Origin: Intestinibacter sp964449895
GTDB lineage: Bacteria; Bacillota; Clostridia; Peptostreptococcales; Peptostreptococcaceae
DNA length: 64,000 nucleotides
Assembly (NCBI GenBank): GCA_964449895.1
Contig: CAYVBY010000001.1
Location: 186,001-250,000 of the forward strand
Reading direction: 5' to 3'
The notes beneath the pieces were generated by a model that was not told where the DNA came from, did no database searches, and was given only the letters and a program-made list of their open reading frames with translations. The position numbers and the translations under genes are program-made. Positions 51,535 to 59,938 of this stretch are shown one piece after another (within the stretch, counting starts at the first letter, position 1; every line of letters begins with the position of its first letter).

Positions 51535-52147
51535 GTCCTTCTCCTCTCATAATCTTATACTGGATAAAATCCTCATACACTTCTTCATTTGATAGTCTGT
51601 ACTTAGTATATGCTCCATAGTTATATCCTTCTACTAATGCTTTCTTTTCAACTTCAACAGTTAGGATATCTATTTTTCTAAGCATGTCTTTATATACATC
51701 TTCGTTTATAGCTATTTTATGATCACTAAACTCTTTAAGCTTTAACTGGATATTTTTATATACATCATTGTAGATTTCACTTCTTTCAAACTTATATTGA
51801 TGCTTAGTAAGTTCTTCGGTAGCAAATTTAATTCTATATTTATCAGTTTGTTTAGAAGCTTGTTTGTTTAGTCTTTGTTCTCTAGCATTTATAAAACTCT
51901 CTGTAATGCTTTTGAAAGGCTTGTAATCATCTAGATTGAATATTACCTTTGTAACATTCAAGAACATTTCTAGAAAGCTAATAGCAACATATAAGCAAAA
52001 CTTAGATACTTTTATCAATACTTTTAATATTTCTACTAATACTTCCTTGTCAAATTCTAATTGTGATTTTTTTATATCATCTTCCTTTAATACATACACT
52101 TGCTTTGTATTTGTCTCTCTATCCAATATTTCAATAGTATTATTCAT
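51494..52147 (-). CDS. Hypothetical element protein with hydrophobic N-terminal segment
   Basis: This 217-residue protein has a charged N-terminus, one hydrophobic stretch at about 40-68 (VLIKVSKFCLYVAISFLEMF) and a long Lys/Glu-rich helical remainder. No domain was recognised. A membrane- or filament-associated role is conceivable but unsupported. AAGGTGATTGT precedes the ATG. Confidence 0.5.
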   Translation of the reverse strand: MNNTIEILDRETNTKQVYVLKEDDIKKSQLEFDKEVLVEILKVLIKVSKFCLYVAISFLEMFLNVTKVIFNLDDYKPFKSITESFINAREQRLNKQASKQTDKYRIKFATEELTKHQYKFERSEIYNDVYKNIQLKLKEFSDHKIAINEDVYKDMLRKIDILTVEVEKKALVEGYNYGAYTKYRLSNEEVYEDFIQYKIMRGEGHGKIDKEQRESQN

Positions 52148-52158
52148 ACAATCACCTT

Positions 52159-52263
52159 CTAAAGTCCATATAAATAAGCTAAAGCCTTCCAGTAGCTATC
52201 AAAACTTATCATTGGTATTCCTACGATTTTATATTGAATTAATCCTATTCTAACTATTCTCAT
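52159..52263 (-). CDS. Small hypothetical protein, 34 residues
   Basis: The frame MRIVRIGLIQYKIVGIPMIS plus 14 residues ends before the 217-residue gene. AGGAGCAAGGAC precedes the ATG. It starts 14 bp before the end of the next upstream micro-gene. No family recognised. Confidence 0.45.
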   Translation of the reverse strand: MRIVRIGLIQYKIVGIPMISFDSYWKALAYLYGL

Positions 52264-52363
52264 GTCCTTGCTCCTTTCTATAAGGCTCTAGCATTTTCAC
52301 TAATTTTTTAATAAGTAACATCTTTTTCATTTCTTCTGTTGCTTTTTCTTGTTTTTGTTTCAT
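52250..52363 (-). CDS. Small hypothetical protein, 37 residues
   Basis: The frame MKQKQEKATEEMKKMLLIKK plus 17 residues is highly charged and helical. AGAAAGGAGTTGAAAAT precedes the ATG. It overlaps the following 34-codon frame by 14 bp, which suggests coupled translation of two real small genes. Confidence 0.5.
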   Translation of the reverse strand: MKQKQEKATEEMKKMLLIKKLVKMLEPYRKEQGHENS

Positions 52364-52625
52364 ATTTTCAACTCCTTTCTAAATGCCTCAATATAAGGCT
52401 CTTGAAAAAAGACACAACCCTAAATAAATAGTTTTATTACGCACACTTTAGTTTTATTTTTTTGGTTTGAGTTGTGCCAAAATTCAAAAGTCCTATATTA
52501 AGGCTTGATTTTATTGGAGCTACACAATATAATCTAGTTGGGTTCTATAGAGTTATATTGTGTAACTCTTTTAAGGTGCTATCTATTTGTTAGGTAGTGC
52601 CTTTTATTATTTCAGTAACCATTTA
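52364..52625. other. Gap after the ERF gene with two hairpins
   Basis: No gene was found. Two stems occur: TACACAATATAA (52521-52532)/TTATATTGTGTA (52553-52564), and an imperfect AAGGTGCTATCT/AGGTAGTGCCTT stem (52573-52584, 52592-52603). Either may end the ERF transcript, though minus-strand T-runs are weak. Confidence 0.45.
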
Positions 52626-53360
52626 TCAGCCCTCAACTTTCTTTAGTATCATATTTTGATATCCTTCAACTATCTTTAGACACTCTTTTTTAGTAAGTTC
52701 TTCAATGCTCTTATTAAACTTTTTAGCTATATGGTTTCTTATTTGTTCCTGAGTGTATCCAGCTTGTATTCCTCGACTATATACAAATTTAATCTCTGTA
52801 TTTGTTACAAGTTGTTCACTTGGATTTTGTTTATCTAGTGGAATAACATTATCCTCTTTTGGTTTTGTCCATATATTTTTAACATTGGCTTCTTTTGAAG
52901 CTGGACCAGCGAATACTTTTTCTTCTTTAGGAGCTTCTACTGGAGCTTTAGGTTCGTCTTTTCCATGTTTATTAGTTGCATCACTGTCTTTTACATCATC
53001 TATCATAAATAAGCCATTTAAAGCATATTTTCTAGCATAGCTTGAGCAACTTCCTGTTATTTGTGGACTATCCATTTTCTTTCTGTCCTCGTCCTCTCTG
53101 GCCAAAGCACTATTTTCTACAACTTCTCCAGTTTCTATATCTATTAACTTGGCAGTAGCTTTTATATAGTTTTTACCGCCTACATTTACAACCTCATCAT
53201 TTATAAAAAGGATTAACCCTTGCTCTTTTAGAAGTGGTTTTAAGGCTGTTAATATATCTTCGCAACTTCTGTATGCATATCCACCAAATTTATTGTATTG
53301 GTTTTTAGTTGCTACTAAATTTTGTTGTACTTCAAATATCTTTTTATATAAACTACTCAT
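52626..53360 (-). CDS. ERF family single-strand annealing protein
   Basis: In this 244-residue protein residues 1-about 130 match the phage ERF superfamily (VATKNQYNKFGGYAYRSCED; ILTALKPLLKEQGLILFIND; SPQITGSCSSYARKYALNGL, then FMIDDVKDSDAT). A Pro/Lys/Glu-rich linker follows (about 132-180), then a C-terminal helical domain. ERF proteins anneal complementary single strands in phage recombination and replication. AAAGGGGG precedes the ATG. No partner exonuclease is visible next to it. Confidence 0.85.
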   Translation of the reverse strand: MSSLYKKIFEVQQNLVATKNQYNKFGGYAYRSCEDILTALKPLLKEQGLILFINDEVVNVGGKNYIKATAKLIDIETGEVVENSALAREDEDRKKMDSPQITGSCSSYARKYALNGLFMIDDVKDSDATNKHGKDEPKAPVEAPKEEKVFAGPASKEANVKNIWTKPKEDNVIPLDKQNPSEQLVTNTEIKFVYSRGIQAGYTQEQIRNHIAKKFNKSIEELTKKECLKIVEGYQNMILKKVEG

Positions 53361-53373
53361 ATCCTTACCCCCT

Positions 53374-53625
53374 TTATATTGCTACTCTATTATCATCAAC
53401 CATTAGATCTAAATATGCTAAGTCTAATATTTCATATAATTCAGCTTCTTTATGTTGATATATTGCATAAGCTCTAGCTATTATTTCTTCTTTTTCCTCT
53501 GTTGTAATATCTCGTCTATCCTTGTTTTCTAAAAATACTTTGTAGTATTCCATATAATTTTCTTGGTCTTGGTCATTTATCATTTGTCTAGTGTTATCGT
53601 ATATTTCTTGTTTAGTTAATTTCAT
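53374..53625 (-). CDS. Small hypothetical element protein
   Basis: This 83-residue, acidic helical protein (MKLTKQEIYDNTRQMINDQD) sits between the ERF and winged-helix genes. Its ATG overlaps the previous stop codon by 4 bp, and the ERF gene starts 13 bp after it, so it belongs to the same operon. No family recognised. Confidence 0.55.
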   Translation of the reverse strand: MKLTKQEIYDNTRQMINDQDQENYMEYYKVFLENKDRRDITTEEKEEIIARAYAIYQHKEAELYEILDLAYLDLMVDDNRVAI

Positions 53626-54398
53626 ATTGCTAACCCCCTTTTTCTAGCTTGTGCTTCTAATAACTTTCGTTCTAGTTCATCTTCTTCATATTTTCTAAAA
53701 TGCTCATTAAGGCTATTATGATATTTCGTATTTACTGGATAGTTATTATTTATATACTTCCCAGTTGCCTCTGTATTTGATTTTTTATCATCAGTTGAGT
53801 TATTACTCGTTTTATTACTTTGAACCTCTCTCTGTGGCTCCTGTGCGTTATTTTTAATACTCTCGTATGTGCTAAATAGGTATCCAATATAATAACCCTC
53901 TGATTTATATTTATTAGCTCTGTCGATAGCTTTTATTAATATGTCTGTATCTAAGGCATTTAATTTGGCTATATCATCTGTCTTTAGTTGTTTATTAAGT
54001 ACCTTGCTACTTTGCTTTACCAGTAGTTCATTTGCTAATTGCTCTCGACCATTCTCGACCACAATCTCGTTCACTTTCTCGTTCACTTTTGGAGCTTTCT
54101 CTAAATCTTGTGCCTTTTTACTGACAACTAGGTATTTATGTATGTAGTATATATTGTTCCAACCATTCTTGGTTTTATGTTTCTTTCTTGTTATATAGCC
54201 TTTTTCTTCTAAGCTATTTAATGCTCTGTTCACCGTGTTATTACCCATTCCTAAATCTTGGATTATTTGTTCTCTTAAAGGAAAACTATATCCGTATTTT
54301 TCATTCCAATTTTGTAACAGATAGACGAATATTCTAAATTCGCTACTGTTTAAATTTTTATCACTTACTAAATCACTGGTAATATTTACGTATCTCAT
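53622..54398 (-). CDS. Winged-helix (DnaD/replication-type) element protein
   Basis: In this 258-residue protein residues 10-95 form a winged helix of the phage replication/RepA-N-like type (LNSSEFRIFVYLLQNWNEKY; REQIIQDLGMGNNTVNRALN; SLEEKGYITRKKHKTKNGWN). A Lys/Glu linker and a C-terminal helical region follow, similar in layout to DnaD-type replisome organisers. It heads the operon with ERF, which fits a recombination-replication role. AGGGGGATAACTAA precedes the ATG. Confidence 0.65.
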   Translation of the reverse strand: MRYVNITSDLVSDKNLNSSEFRIFVYLLQNWNEKYGYSFPLREQIIQDLGMGNNTVNRALNSLEEKGYITRKKHKTKNGWNNIYYIHKYLVVSKKAQDLEKAPKVNEKVNEIVVENGREQLANELLVKQSSKVLNKQLKTDDIAKLNALDTDILIKAIDRANKYKSEGYYIGYLFSTYESIKNNAQEPQREVQSNKTSNNSTDDKKSNTEATGKYINNNYPVNTKYHNSLNEHFRKYEEDELERKLLEAQARKRGLAI

Positions 54399-54613
54399 TT
54401 AGTTATCCCCCTATCTTATAAATTCTTAGGTGCTTCCAGTAGAACTACCGTTTGATATGTCACCTTAATTTTTAGATCAGTAACTTTTATTATTTCGTTT
54501 TTTTGATATGTGTTAATAAATATCTTTAAATGTTATTTATTAACTTTATATTTATATTATATATCAGTACAGGTTATTTGTAAATAACTTTAGGCGATAT
54601 TTTTTTAAACTTA

Positions 54614-54643
54614 TTGATATTTTTATTTAAAAATTGATATAAT
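54614..54643 (+). promoter_or_regulatory. Probable promoter of the YozG-like regulator gene
   Basis: TTGATA (54614-54619), an 18-base spacer and TATAAT (54638-54643) lie 33 bp before the ATG at 54677. The 278-bp gap 54399-54676 also has to hold the minus-strand promoter of the winged-helix gene. Confidence 0.6.
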
Positions 54644-54676
54644 ATTACTATTAAAAGTTATAAAGGAGTTGATTAC

Positions 54677-54895
54677 ATGATAAAGATAAAAGTATCTGAT
54701 TTATTAGGCCAACATAAAATGACTAGAAAAGATTTAGCAATTAAGGCCAATATTAGGCCTAATACTGTTTCAGCTTTATATGATGAAACAATCCAAAGAC
54801 TTGATAAAAATATGTTAAATGAGATATGTAAAGTTTTTAACTGTTCTATATCAGATGTACTAGAATATATACCAGACGAAGACAATGAAGCTTAG
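54677..54895 (+). CDS. Cro/CI-type HTH regulator (YozG-like)
   Basis: This 72-residue protein is almost wholly an XRE helix-turn-helix domain (LLGQHKMTRKDLAIKANIRP, then NTVSALYDETIQRLDKNMLN and CKVFNCSISDVLEYIPDE). It resembles the YozG type of small regulators. It reads opposite to the winged-helix/ERF operon and probably controls the shared region. AAAGGAGTTGATTAC precedes the ATG. It is followed by a terminator, so it is a one-gene unit. Confidence 0.82.
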   Translation: MIKIKVSDLLGQHKMTRKDLAIKANIRPNTVSALYDETIQRLDKNMLNEICKVFNCSISDVLEYIPDEDNEA

Positions 54896-54920
54896 TAGAT
54901 ACAATCTATTAGGCTTTTTT
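54888..54920 (+). terminator. Terminator of the YozG-like gene
   Basis: A 13-bp stem with two G-T pairs (54888-54900 with 54904-54916) and a 3-base loop is followed by T's. It overlaps the stop codon. Confidence 0.75.
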
Positions 54921-55087
54921 ATTAATTATTAAATAGTATTAATAGTAATAGTAATTATATTAATAATAGTATCTCTAAATGACGATAACCCCTTGTCGTC
55001 AAATAAAGATTACCCCTTGTCGTCATTTGGCGATAACCCTATATTTAAGGTAACCTCAAATTTAAGGCTACCCCTAAAAATCCACAT

Positions 55088-55214
55088 AAAAAAAGCACCT
55101 ACCAAATTAGTAAGTGTTTTACCCTTTTAAAAGGGAAAACCTATTAAAACTTGTCTTTAAAAACATGCTTATAAAAAAGCTTCTACCGAATTAGTAAGTG
55201 TTTTACCCTTTAAA
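55088..55214. repeat. Imperfect direct repeat, about 43 bp
   Basis: The two copies at 55088-55130 and 55171-55214 share AAAAAAGC, then CTACC and AATTAGTAAGTGTTTTACCC, differing by a few substitutions. Copy 1 ends in a CCCTTTTAAAAGGG palindrome. The spacing is about 83 bp. Confidence 0.75.
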
Positions 55215-55415
55215 GTGAATAATTCTATAGTCGAATTTTTAGCTCTATTCTATAAAGTGAAAAAGTTAACGAGCTTAATTTTAAGCTGGTTACATCTTTA
55301 TTTTTTTAAGCTTTTGGAAGCTAAATCTATATCTATTGGCACTGATCTTACACCGATGAAAGCCTTTATAATAAATTTAACTTTAATAATTAAAGCCTTG
55401 GCCTATAATTAAATG

Positions 55416-55587
55416 CTCCAGCTCCAGTAAATAAATCTATCCAAAACTTGAATAAGCACATAAAAATAGAGCATAGTATAGAAAAAGAGAACTACAATTC
55501 TATTTGCACTAGAGTAGTAGTTCGCAGTGTTTAAAACAAAGTTGTAAGCCACTCTATTTTTGCACATTAGAGTGGTCTTTTATTTTT
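55416..55587 (+). ncRNA. Candidate structured small RNA with terminator
   Basis: A GAACTAC/GTAGTTC hairpin (55489-55495, 55517-55523) is followed by CCACTCTA (55549-55556)/TAGAGTGG (55568-55575) and a T-rich run, a clear intrinsic terminator on the plus strand with no gene upstream. A weak TATAAT at 55404-55409 could start a transcript of about 170 nt. No known RNA family was recognised. Confidence 0.4.
55549..55587 (+). terminator. Intrinsic terminator without a coding gene
   Basis: An 8-bp stem (55549-55556, 55568-55575) with an 11-base loop is followed by TCTTTTATTTTT. Confidence 0.72.
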
Positions 55588-55909
55588 ATGTAAGCAAGTT
55601 TTATAAGATAACATATACCTGTTGCAGTTATACTTGCAAGTACTACGATATTTTTCGTAGTTAAAATACTCGGTAATTATCTGTAAATAATTTCATATAA
55701 AACATTTTGACCTATTTATTTCGTTTCTAAGCTAATTTTATATGCTAATCAATAATTTGTACTAAAACAGCTTTAAAACTTCTCATAGATGCCAAATTTT
55801 AGATATTTTGTTATGGTTTGTCATTGTTTAAAATAATAAATTGCAAAATTAAAAGCTCCTACTAAAAATATTAGCAGAAGCTTATTAAACTTAAATAAAG
55901 TTTTCAATA

Positions 55910-56149
55910 TTATATTGTATCAGTTTTATTATATAAGAATACCTCATATCTTAAACAAACTTTATGATTTGGATACGATACCCCGCCTCCTGTTATATCC
56001 GGTATTAATGTTTTGTGTACCTCAACAACTTCAAACTCATGTCTTACCCCATTAATATCAAAATAATAGCTTTCTCCCTTTTCTGGCTTTTCTGGTATTT
56101 GTGCAAGATAACTACGCGAACCACAAAATATAAATTTACAGTTATACAT
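55910..56149 (-). CDS. Hypothetical element protein, 79 residues
   Basis: This small, probably beta-rich protein (MYNCKFIFCGSRSYLAQIPE; DITGGGVSYPNHKVCLRYEV) has no recognised family. AAAAGGAGATAAAAA precedes the ATG. It follows the iteron-rich region, 430 bp from the primase gene, and may be transcribed separately. Confidence 0.55.
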   Translation of the reverse strand: MYNCKFIFCGSRSYLAQIPEKPEKGESYYFDINGVRHEFEVVEVHKTLIPDITGGGVSYPNHKVCLRYEVFLYNKTDTI

Positions 56150-56212
56150 TTTTTATCTCCTTTTCTTAATTTATTTTTAGTCAACCTTTTATTTTTTAAA
56201 GTTTACATTTGT

Positions 56213-56576
56213 TTTTACCTACCCCTTGAAAACATTGGTATTAGTAGTATTCAAGCCTAAAACAGTAGGTAAAAAGTAGGTATTTTTGCTTATATACTTA
56301 TTTTTTATTTTTATTTATATATATAACTAATATTAAAATATTTTACCTACTTACCTACTTATATGGTCTTAACCATTGCAAATGCTATATTTTCAAGGTA
56401 GGTAAAAAGTAGGTATTTTGTTAAAAAGGTAGGTAAAAAAAATATTTCACCTACTTTTTTTTACAAATTTCAGTATATTATATAATGAGATATGTTTAAT
56501 TAATTACCCAAATTATGAGCCAAATTTTTTACCTACCTTTTTTACCTACTTTTTTACCTACCTTTTTTACCTACCT
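56213..56576. repeat. Iteron cluster (GTAGGT type), candidate replication origin
   Basis: Thirteen copies of GTAGGT or its complement ACCTAC lie in 360 bp, most followed by AAAAA (for example 56217, 56265, 56276, 56345, 56353, 56398, 56409, 56429, 56449). The last four (56531, 56544, 56556, 56569) are tandem at 12-13-bp spacing and abut the primase stop codon (56580). The AT-rich 56281-56340 between them could be the melting region. Position just downstream of the primase gene is that of replication origins in Gram-positive satellite islands. Confidence 0.8.
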
Positions 56577-56579
56577 TTT

Positions 56580-59366
56580 TTATAAATCCTCAATACGTTT
56601 TATACCCAAATAACATGATGTGTTTTTACCTTTATATTTGCACTGATTTTTATATTCTATGTCATCACTAACATTAAGTAATCTATTTTTAAAGTTTTTA
56701 GTAACTGGCATTACATCATTGTCTGAACACCAATAAATAGAATAATCTTCTTTTAACAATTTAGCTGATATTATATCTTTTTTATCTCCAGTAATTATGT
56801 ATCTATCTTTTATAAAAGCTCTTAGGCTATCAGTATCAGTTTTATAAGCTTCTTTTACATCATCAATTATATTGCTATTACTAAACTTAAAGTTATTATT
56901 GATAAATCTTTCAAGCCCTTGTAAGGACCAATTAATAATATATTCTCTATCTTTTAAAAGCTTATCAAGTATTTTAGGATCTTGTTCTTCTTCAGGAATA
57001 GGATTATCGCATGGAAATATTAAAAATCTATTATACACCCAGTTTCCTAAATCTCCACTGAGTGAAGGAAGTTTATTAGATCCATACATTAAAAGCCCTT
57101 TAAATATAACATCTATGCAATCAATATTCTTTTTCTCTATGTTTATCGTATCTCCACCTGTTAATTGTTTTAATAGTGCTAAAGATTTATCTTTTATTGT
57201 ATTTGTAGGTAAATCAGCATTAAATACAAGTCTTGTATGATTTAAGCTGCTTAAACTAAATCTATCCTCAAAATTTTGTATAGCTATAGATTTAGTATTT
57301 TTTTCATTTAAAAGGTTTGTTAATACATTTATAACTTTTGATTTTCCCGTATCTCCTTTTCCATATAAAATAAAAATACGTTTCACTAAAGCACCATTAT
57401 AGTTACTAATAACTAAACCAAACCATTCCTGAATTATTAATTTTAATTCCTCTCGTCCTAAAGTTAAATCATCTATAAACCTATCCCAGTAACCTTTATT
57501 TATAGGATTGTTATTATAATTAGCATTAATCTGAATAAGATTAGCATAATTTTTAGTGTGTGGTTTTAGCTTCTTAGTTTTTACATCATAAAGTCCATTT
57601 TTAAAATTAATTATGTTTTCTCTACCTTCAAAACTTATATTACTATTACTATTTTTAAGCATTACCAACTCAGTTATATTAGAAACTAAACTATTTTTCA
57701 TAATATAATTAGGCATATATTTACTAATTTCTTTTTTAAGTTCATTTTTAGATATCTCGATATAAACACCATTTTTATATAAATAGTTCAACGATTTATT
57801 ACCCATTGGCTTATTTATAAAGGATAATGATTTAGATATTGCTGCAGCTAATTGACCTTCATTAATAGATATTTTACCTTTATCACTTACACATACCCAC
57901 GGAGCATAATCTTTTTTAGCTTCTGTAACTAAGTCCTTAAAATCACCTTTTGAGTGATCACTAAAATAATCAAGTAAATCAGTTTCCATTGTTAAAACTT
58001 TTATGGAGTGAGCATAGTATTTTAATTTTTTCTTAGTGTCATCTACAAAGTTTTTACTATCATCATTATCATTTTGCACTATAACAACATTAGCACCTTT
58101 AAAAAACTCACTATAAGAATACTCCCAAACCTTATTATCATCTGAGGATATATAAGTAGATGTATAACCCAACTCATTTAGTTTTGAAGCTTCTTTATCA
58201 CTTTGTACAATATAGATGTCAAAGCCTTCTCTAGCTGAGTATCTAACTTTATTGATATTCGTAAGAAAGGGAGTAGAATTATCTAACGGAGCTATAGGAG
58301 TACTAAATTCCTCTACGGCTTTTAAATAACTATCTTTTTCTCTTTGCTTTTTAACTCCATCTAAACTATTAGAAAAATCCACCATAGCCCTATAAGAAGG
58401 AAGCTCTTTAATGTTGGTATTTGCAGGAGTATTTATATCTAAATCTTTAAATTTATGATATCTTATTAAATCAAAAGCATTACATAACTTACCACCAGCA
58501 GGATCTGTATTATGGTGACTAAAAGTAAATTTATCATCATAAATAATAACTCCACCAACTGTTGAGCCTTTTATATATGTATATCTACCATTATCACAAG
58601 GAGTATATACATCTCTTAAAAATTCTTCTATAGCTTCATTTATTGGATAATAAGCTCTACAAAACTCTCCTACATAACCCTCTTTAGTTAATGGATCTTC
58701 TTGTTTTGCTCTTTGCGTTTTATAAATATCGCTACTATCTAAACCTACCCAGTTACTTTTATCCCTCCAGTTATCATACATTGATAAAACTGTATCGGTA
58801 TTTAATGATTGACCTTGATTAACTCTAAAAACATAATCAGCATCTTTACAACAACTTGGATAATACATAAGCCTTGAAGGTTCAAAGGTCGTCCTATCAC
58901 ACATATTAAAACCTATTAACTCTCCTATTTTCCTCGATATGGCTTCATACTCTTCATAGCTAACACATCTATCAAGTGGAATGATTATTCTTAACCTTGG
59001 TGATGTAATAGAATGTTTTCTTGATGAATGAACCAAATAATTACAGTGTCCAATAACAGTATTAATTTTATCCAATACATTATCTAATGTATTAGCTTCT
59101 ATATTATCTAAATCTAAAGTTATCAAGGTTCTAAATAATAAGTTTTCCTTTTTTCTTATATCATCTTTAAAGGCTCCACCAACATAGCCACCAACATTTT
59201 TTAATTTATCTTGAGTTTCTTTAGGAAGCTTTTTATATTCTTCTAAAGTTTCTTTACCTCTTATTGGCACTTGAAAAGATTTAATAAAATCATTCCAAGT
59301 TATTTCCTTTTTAATGCACTTTTTATAATCTTTACTTATGTCGCTTATTATTAATTTATCTGTCAC
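56580..59366 (-). CDS. Primase-helicase with AEP and P4/D5-type domains
   Basis: This 928-residue protein starts at GTG (after AGGTGA). The N-terminal archaeo-eukaryotic primase pattern includes DLDN (85-88), HSSRKHS (113-119) and SPRLRIIIPLD (122-132). A toprim-like stretch near 415 has VVIVQNDNDDSKNF. A P4-type D5 domain and a superfamily 3 helicase domain follow (Walker A LYGKGDTGKS near residue 670, then FNADLPTN and MYGSNKLPSL). It probably starts and drives element replication from the adjacent iterons. It is the first large gene after the xis-like gene, 11 bp away. Confidence 0.85.
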   Translation of the reverse strand: MTDKLIISDISKDYKKCIKKEITWNDFIKSFQVPIRGKETLEEYKKLPKETQDKLKNVGGYVGGAFKDDIRKKENLLFRTLITLDLDNIEANTLDNVLDKINTVIGHCNYLVHSSRKHSITSPRLRIIIPLDRCVSYEEYEAISRKIGELIGFNMCDRTTFEPSRLMYYPSCCKDADYVFRVNQGQSLNTDTVLSMYDNWRDKSNWVGLDSSDIYKTQRAKQEDPLTKEGYVGEFCRAYYPINEAIEEFLRDVYTPCDNGRYTYIKGSTVGGVIIYDDKFTFSHHNTDPAGGKLCNAFDLIRYHKFKDLDINTPANTNIKELPSYRAMVDFSNSLDGVKKQREKDSYLKAVEEFSTPIAPLDNSTPFLTNINKVRYSAREGFDIYIVQSDKEASKLNELGYTSTYISSDDNKVWEYSYSEFFKGANVVIVQNDNDDSKNFVDDTKKKLKYYAHSIKVLTMETDLLDYFSDHSKGDFKDLVTEAKKDYAPWVCVSDKGKISINEGQLAAAISKSLSFINKPMGNKSLNYLYKNGVYIEISKNELKKEISKYMPNYIMKNSLVSNITELVMLKNSNSNISFEGRENIINFKNGLYDVKTKKLKPHTKNYANLIQINANYNNNPINKGYWDRFIDDLTLGREELKLIIQEWFGLVISNYNGALVKRIFILYGKGDTGKSKVINVLTNLLNEKNTKSIAIQNFEDRFSLSSLNHTRLVFNADLPTNTIKDKSLALLKQLTGGDTINIEKKNIDCIDVIFKGLLMYGSNKLPSLSGDLGNWVYNRFLIFPCDNPIPEEEQDPKILDKLLKDREYIINWSLQGLERFINNNFKFSNSNIIDDVKEAYKTDTDSLRAFIKDRYIITGDKKDIISAKLLKEDYSIYWCSDNDVMPVTKNFKNRLLNVSDDIEYKNQCKYKGKNTSCYLGIKRIEDL

Positions 59367-59377
59367 TAAATCACCTG

Positions 59378-59695
59378 CTAACTACCTAATATATCTGTAA
59401 AATCTTCTCCGGTGCTACTTTGTAAAAATCTATCTAGTTCACTAGCTGGCACTTTCATACTTCTAAATTTAATTGCTTTTAATACCCCTGATGCAATAAG
59501 CTTCCTTACATCTTGCTCGTTGATTCCAATAAACTTAGACACTTCTTTAACTGTATAGCATCTTAAACTATCCTCTAAGTTCTCCTTTATGATTGTTGTT
59601 TCTTTTAATACTTGTTGTGGCTTAGTCTCTGATATTTGCTTTTGTACCTCGTTTTTTATTTGTTGTGATAGCAATATATCAAAATTGTTCAACAT
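59378..59695 (-). CDS. Excisionase-like helix-turn-helix protein
   Basis: In this 105-residue protein the C-terminal half (about 43-97) has the MerR/excisionase winged-helix pattern (RCYTVKEVSKFIGINEQDVR; KLIASGVLKAIKFRSMKVPA; SELDRFLQ). The N-terminal half is a charged helix. Such proteins guide excision (Xis) or regulate early genes. It sits between the Cro-like gene and the primase, a common place for xis. AAAGGAGGGGG precedes the ATG. Confidence 0.7.
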   Translation of the reverse strand: MLNNFDILLSQQIKNEVQKQISETKPQQVLKETTIIKENLEDSLRCYTVKEVSKFIGINEQDVRKLIASGVLKAIKFRSMKVPASELDRFLQSSTGEDFTDILGS

Positions 59696-59709
59696 AATAT
59701 CCCCCTCCT

Positions 59710-59904
59710 TTATTGTGCATCACTAAAAAATAAATCTACTATAGAAACATTTAAGGCTTTTGCTATTTTTCTTAATGTCCCTACATTTACATTTTCAATA
59801 TTACCTTTTTCTATTCTTACAATTGTAGATGTTCCTACATTACAGATTTTAGCAAGTTTACCTTGTGATAAACCTCTTTTTACTCTTTCTAATTTTAGAT
59901 TCAT
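59710..59904 (-). CDS. Cro-like XRE regulator
   Basis: This 64-residue HTH protein (MNLKLERVKRGLSQGKLAKI; CNVGTSTIVRIEKGNIENVN) is followed by a short helix (ALNVSIVDLF). It is the first gene of the leftward early operon (cro-xis-primase) and diverges from the CI-like repressor. Its promoter contains one of the paired operators. AAGAAGGTGATACT precedes the ATG. Confidence 0.85.
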   Translation of the reverse strand: MNLKLERVKRGLSQGKLAKICNVGTSTIVRIEKGNIENVNVGTLRKIAKALNVSIVDLFFSDAQ

Positions 59905-59938
59905 AGTATCACCTTCTTTTTATTTATTGAATATATTT

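Larger units (their letters stand above)
54921..55909. other. One-kilobase non-coding stretch with several repeat families
   Basis: No good gene is present. It holds a 14-bp repeat ACCCCTTGTCGTCA (54989-55002, 55013-55026) with an inverted TGACGA partner (54981-54986). There is also a longer imperfect direct repeat (about 55088-55130 and 55171-55214, core AATTAGTAAGTGTTTTACCC), a candidate structured RNA (about 55416-55587), and AT-rich filler to 55909. A plus frame at 55215-55412 lacks a binding site and is not accepted. Confidence 0.6.

Noticed and set aside
54673..54885. Minus-strand frame over the YozG-like gene
   Set aside because: Exact shadow of an HTH gene with good promoter and binding site on the plus strand.
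54981..55026. Possible CRISPR array
   Set aside because: Only two copies of a 14-bp unit with a 10-bp gap, no regular repeat-spacer pattern and no cas gene.
55215..55412. Plus-strand frame of 65 codons in the island gap
   Set aside because: No ribosome binding site, composition unlike neighbours, begins inside a repeat and overlaps the region of the possible small RNA.
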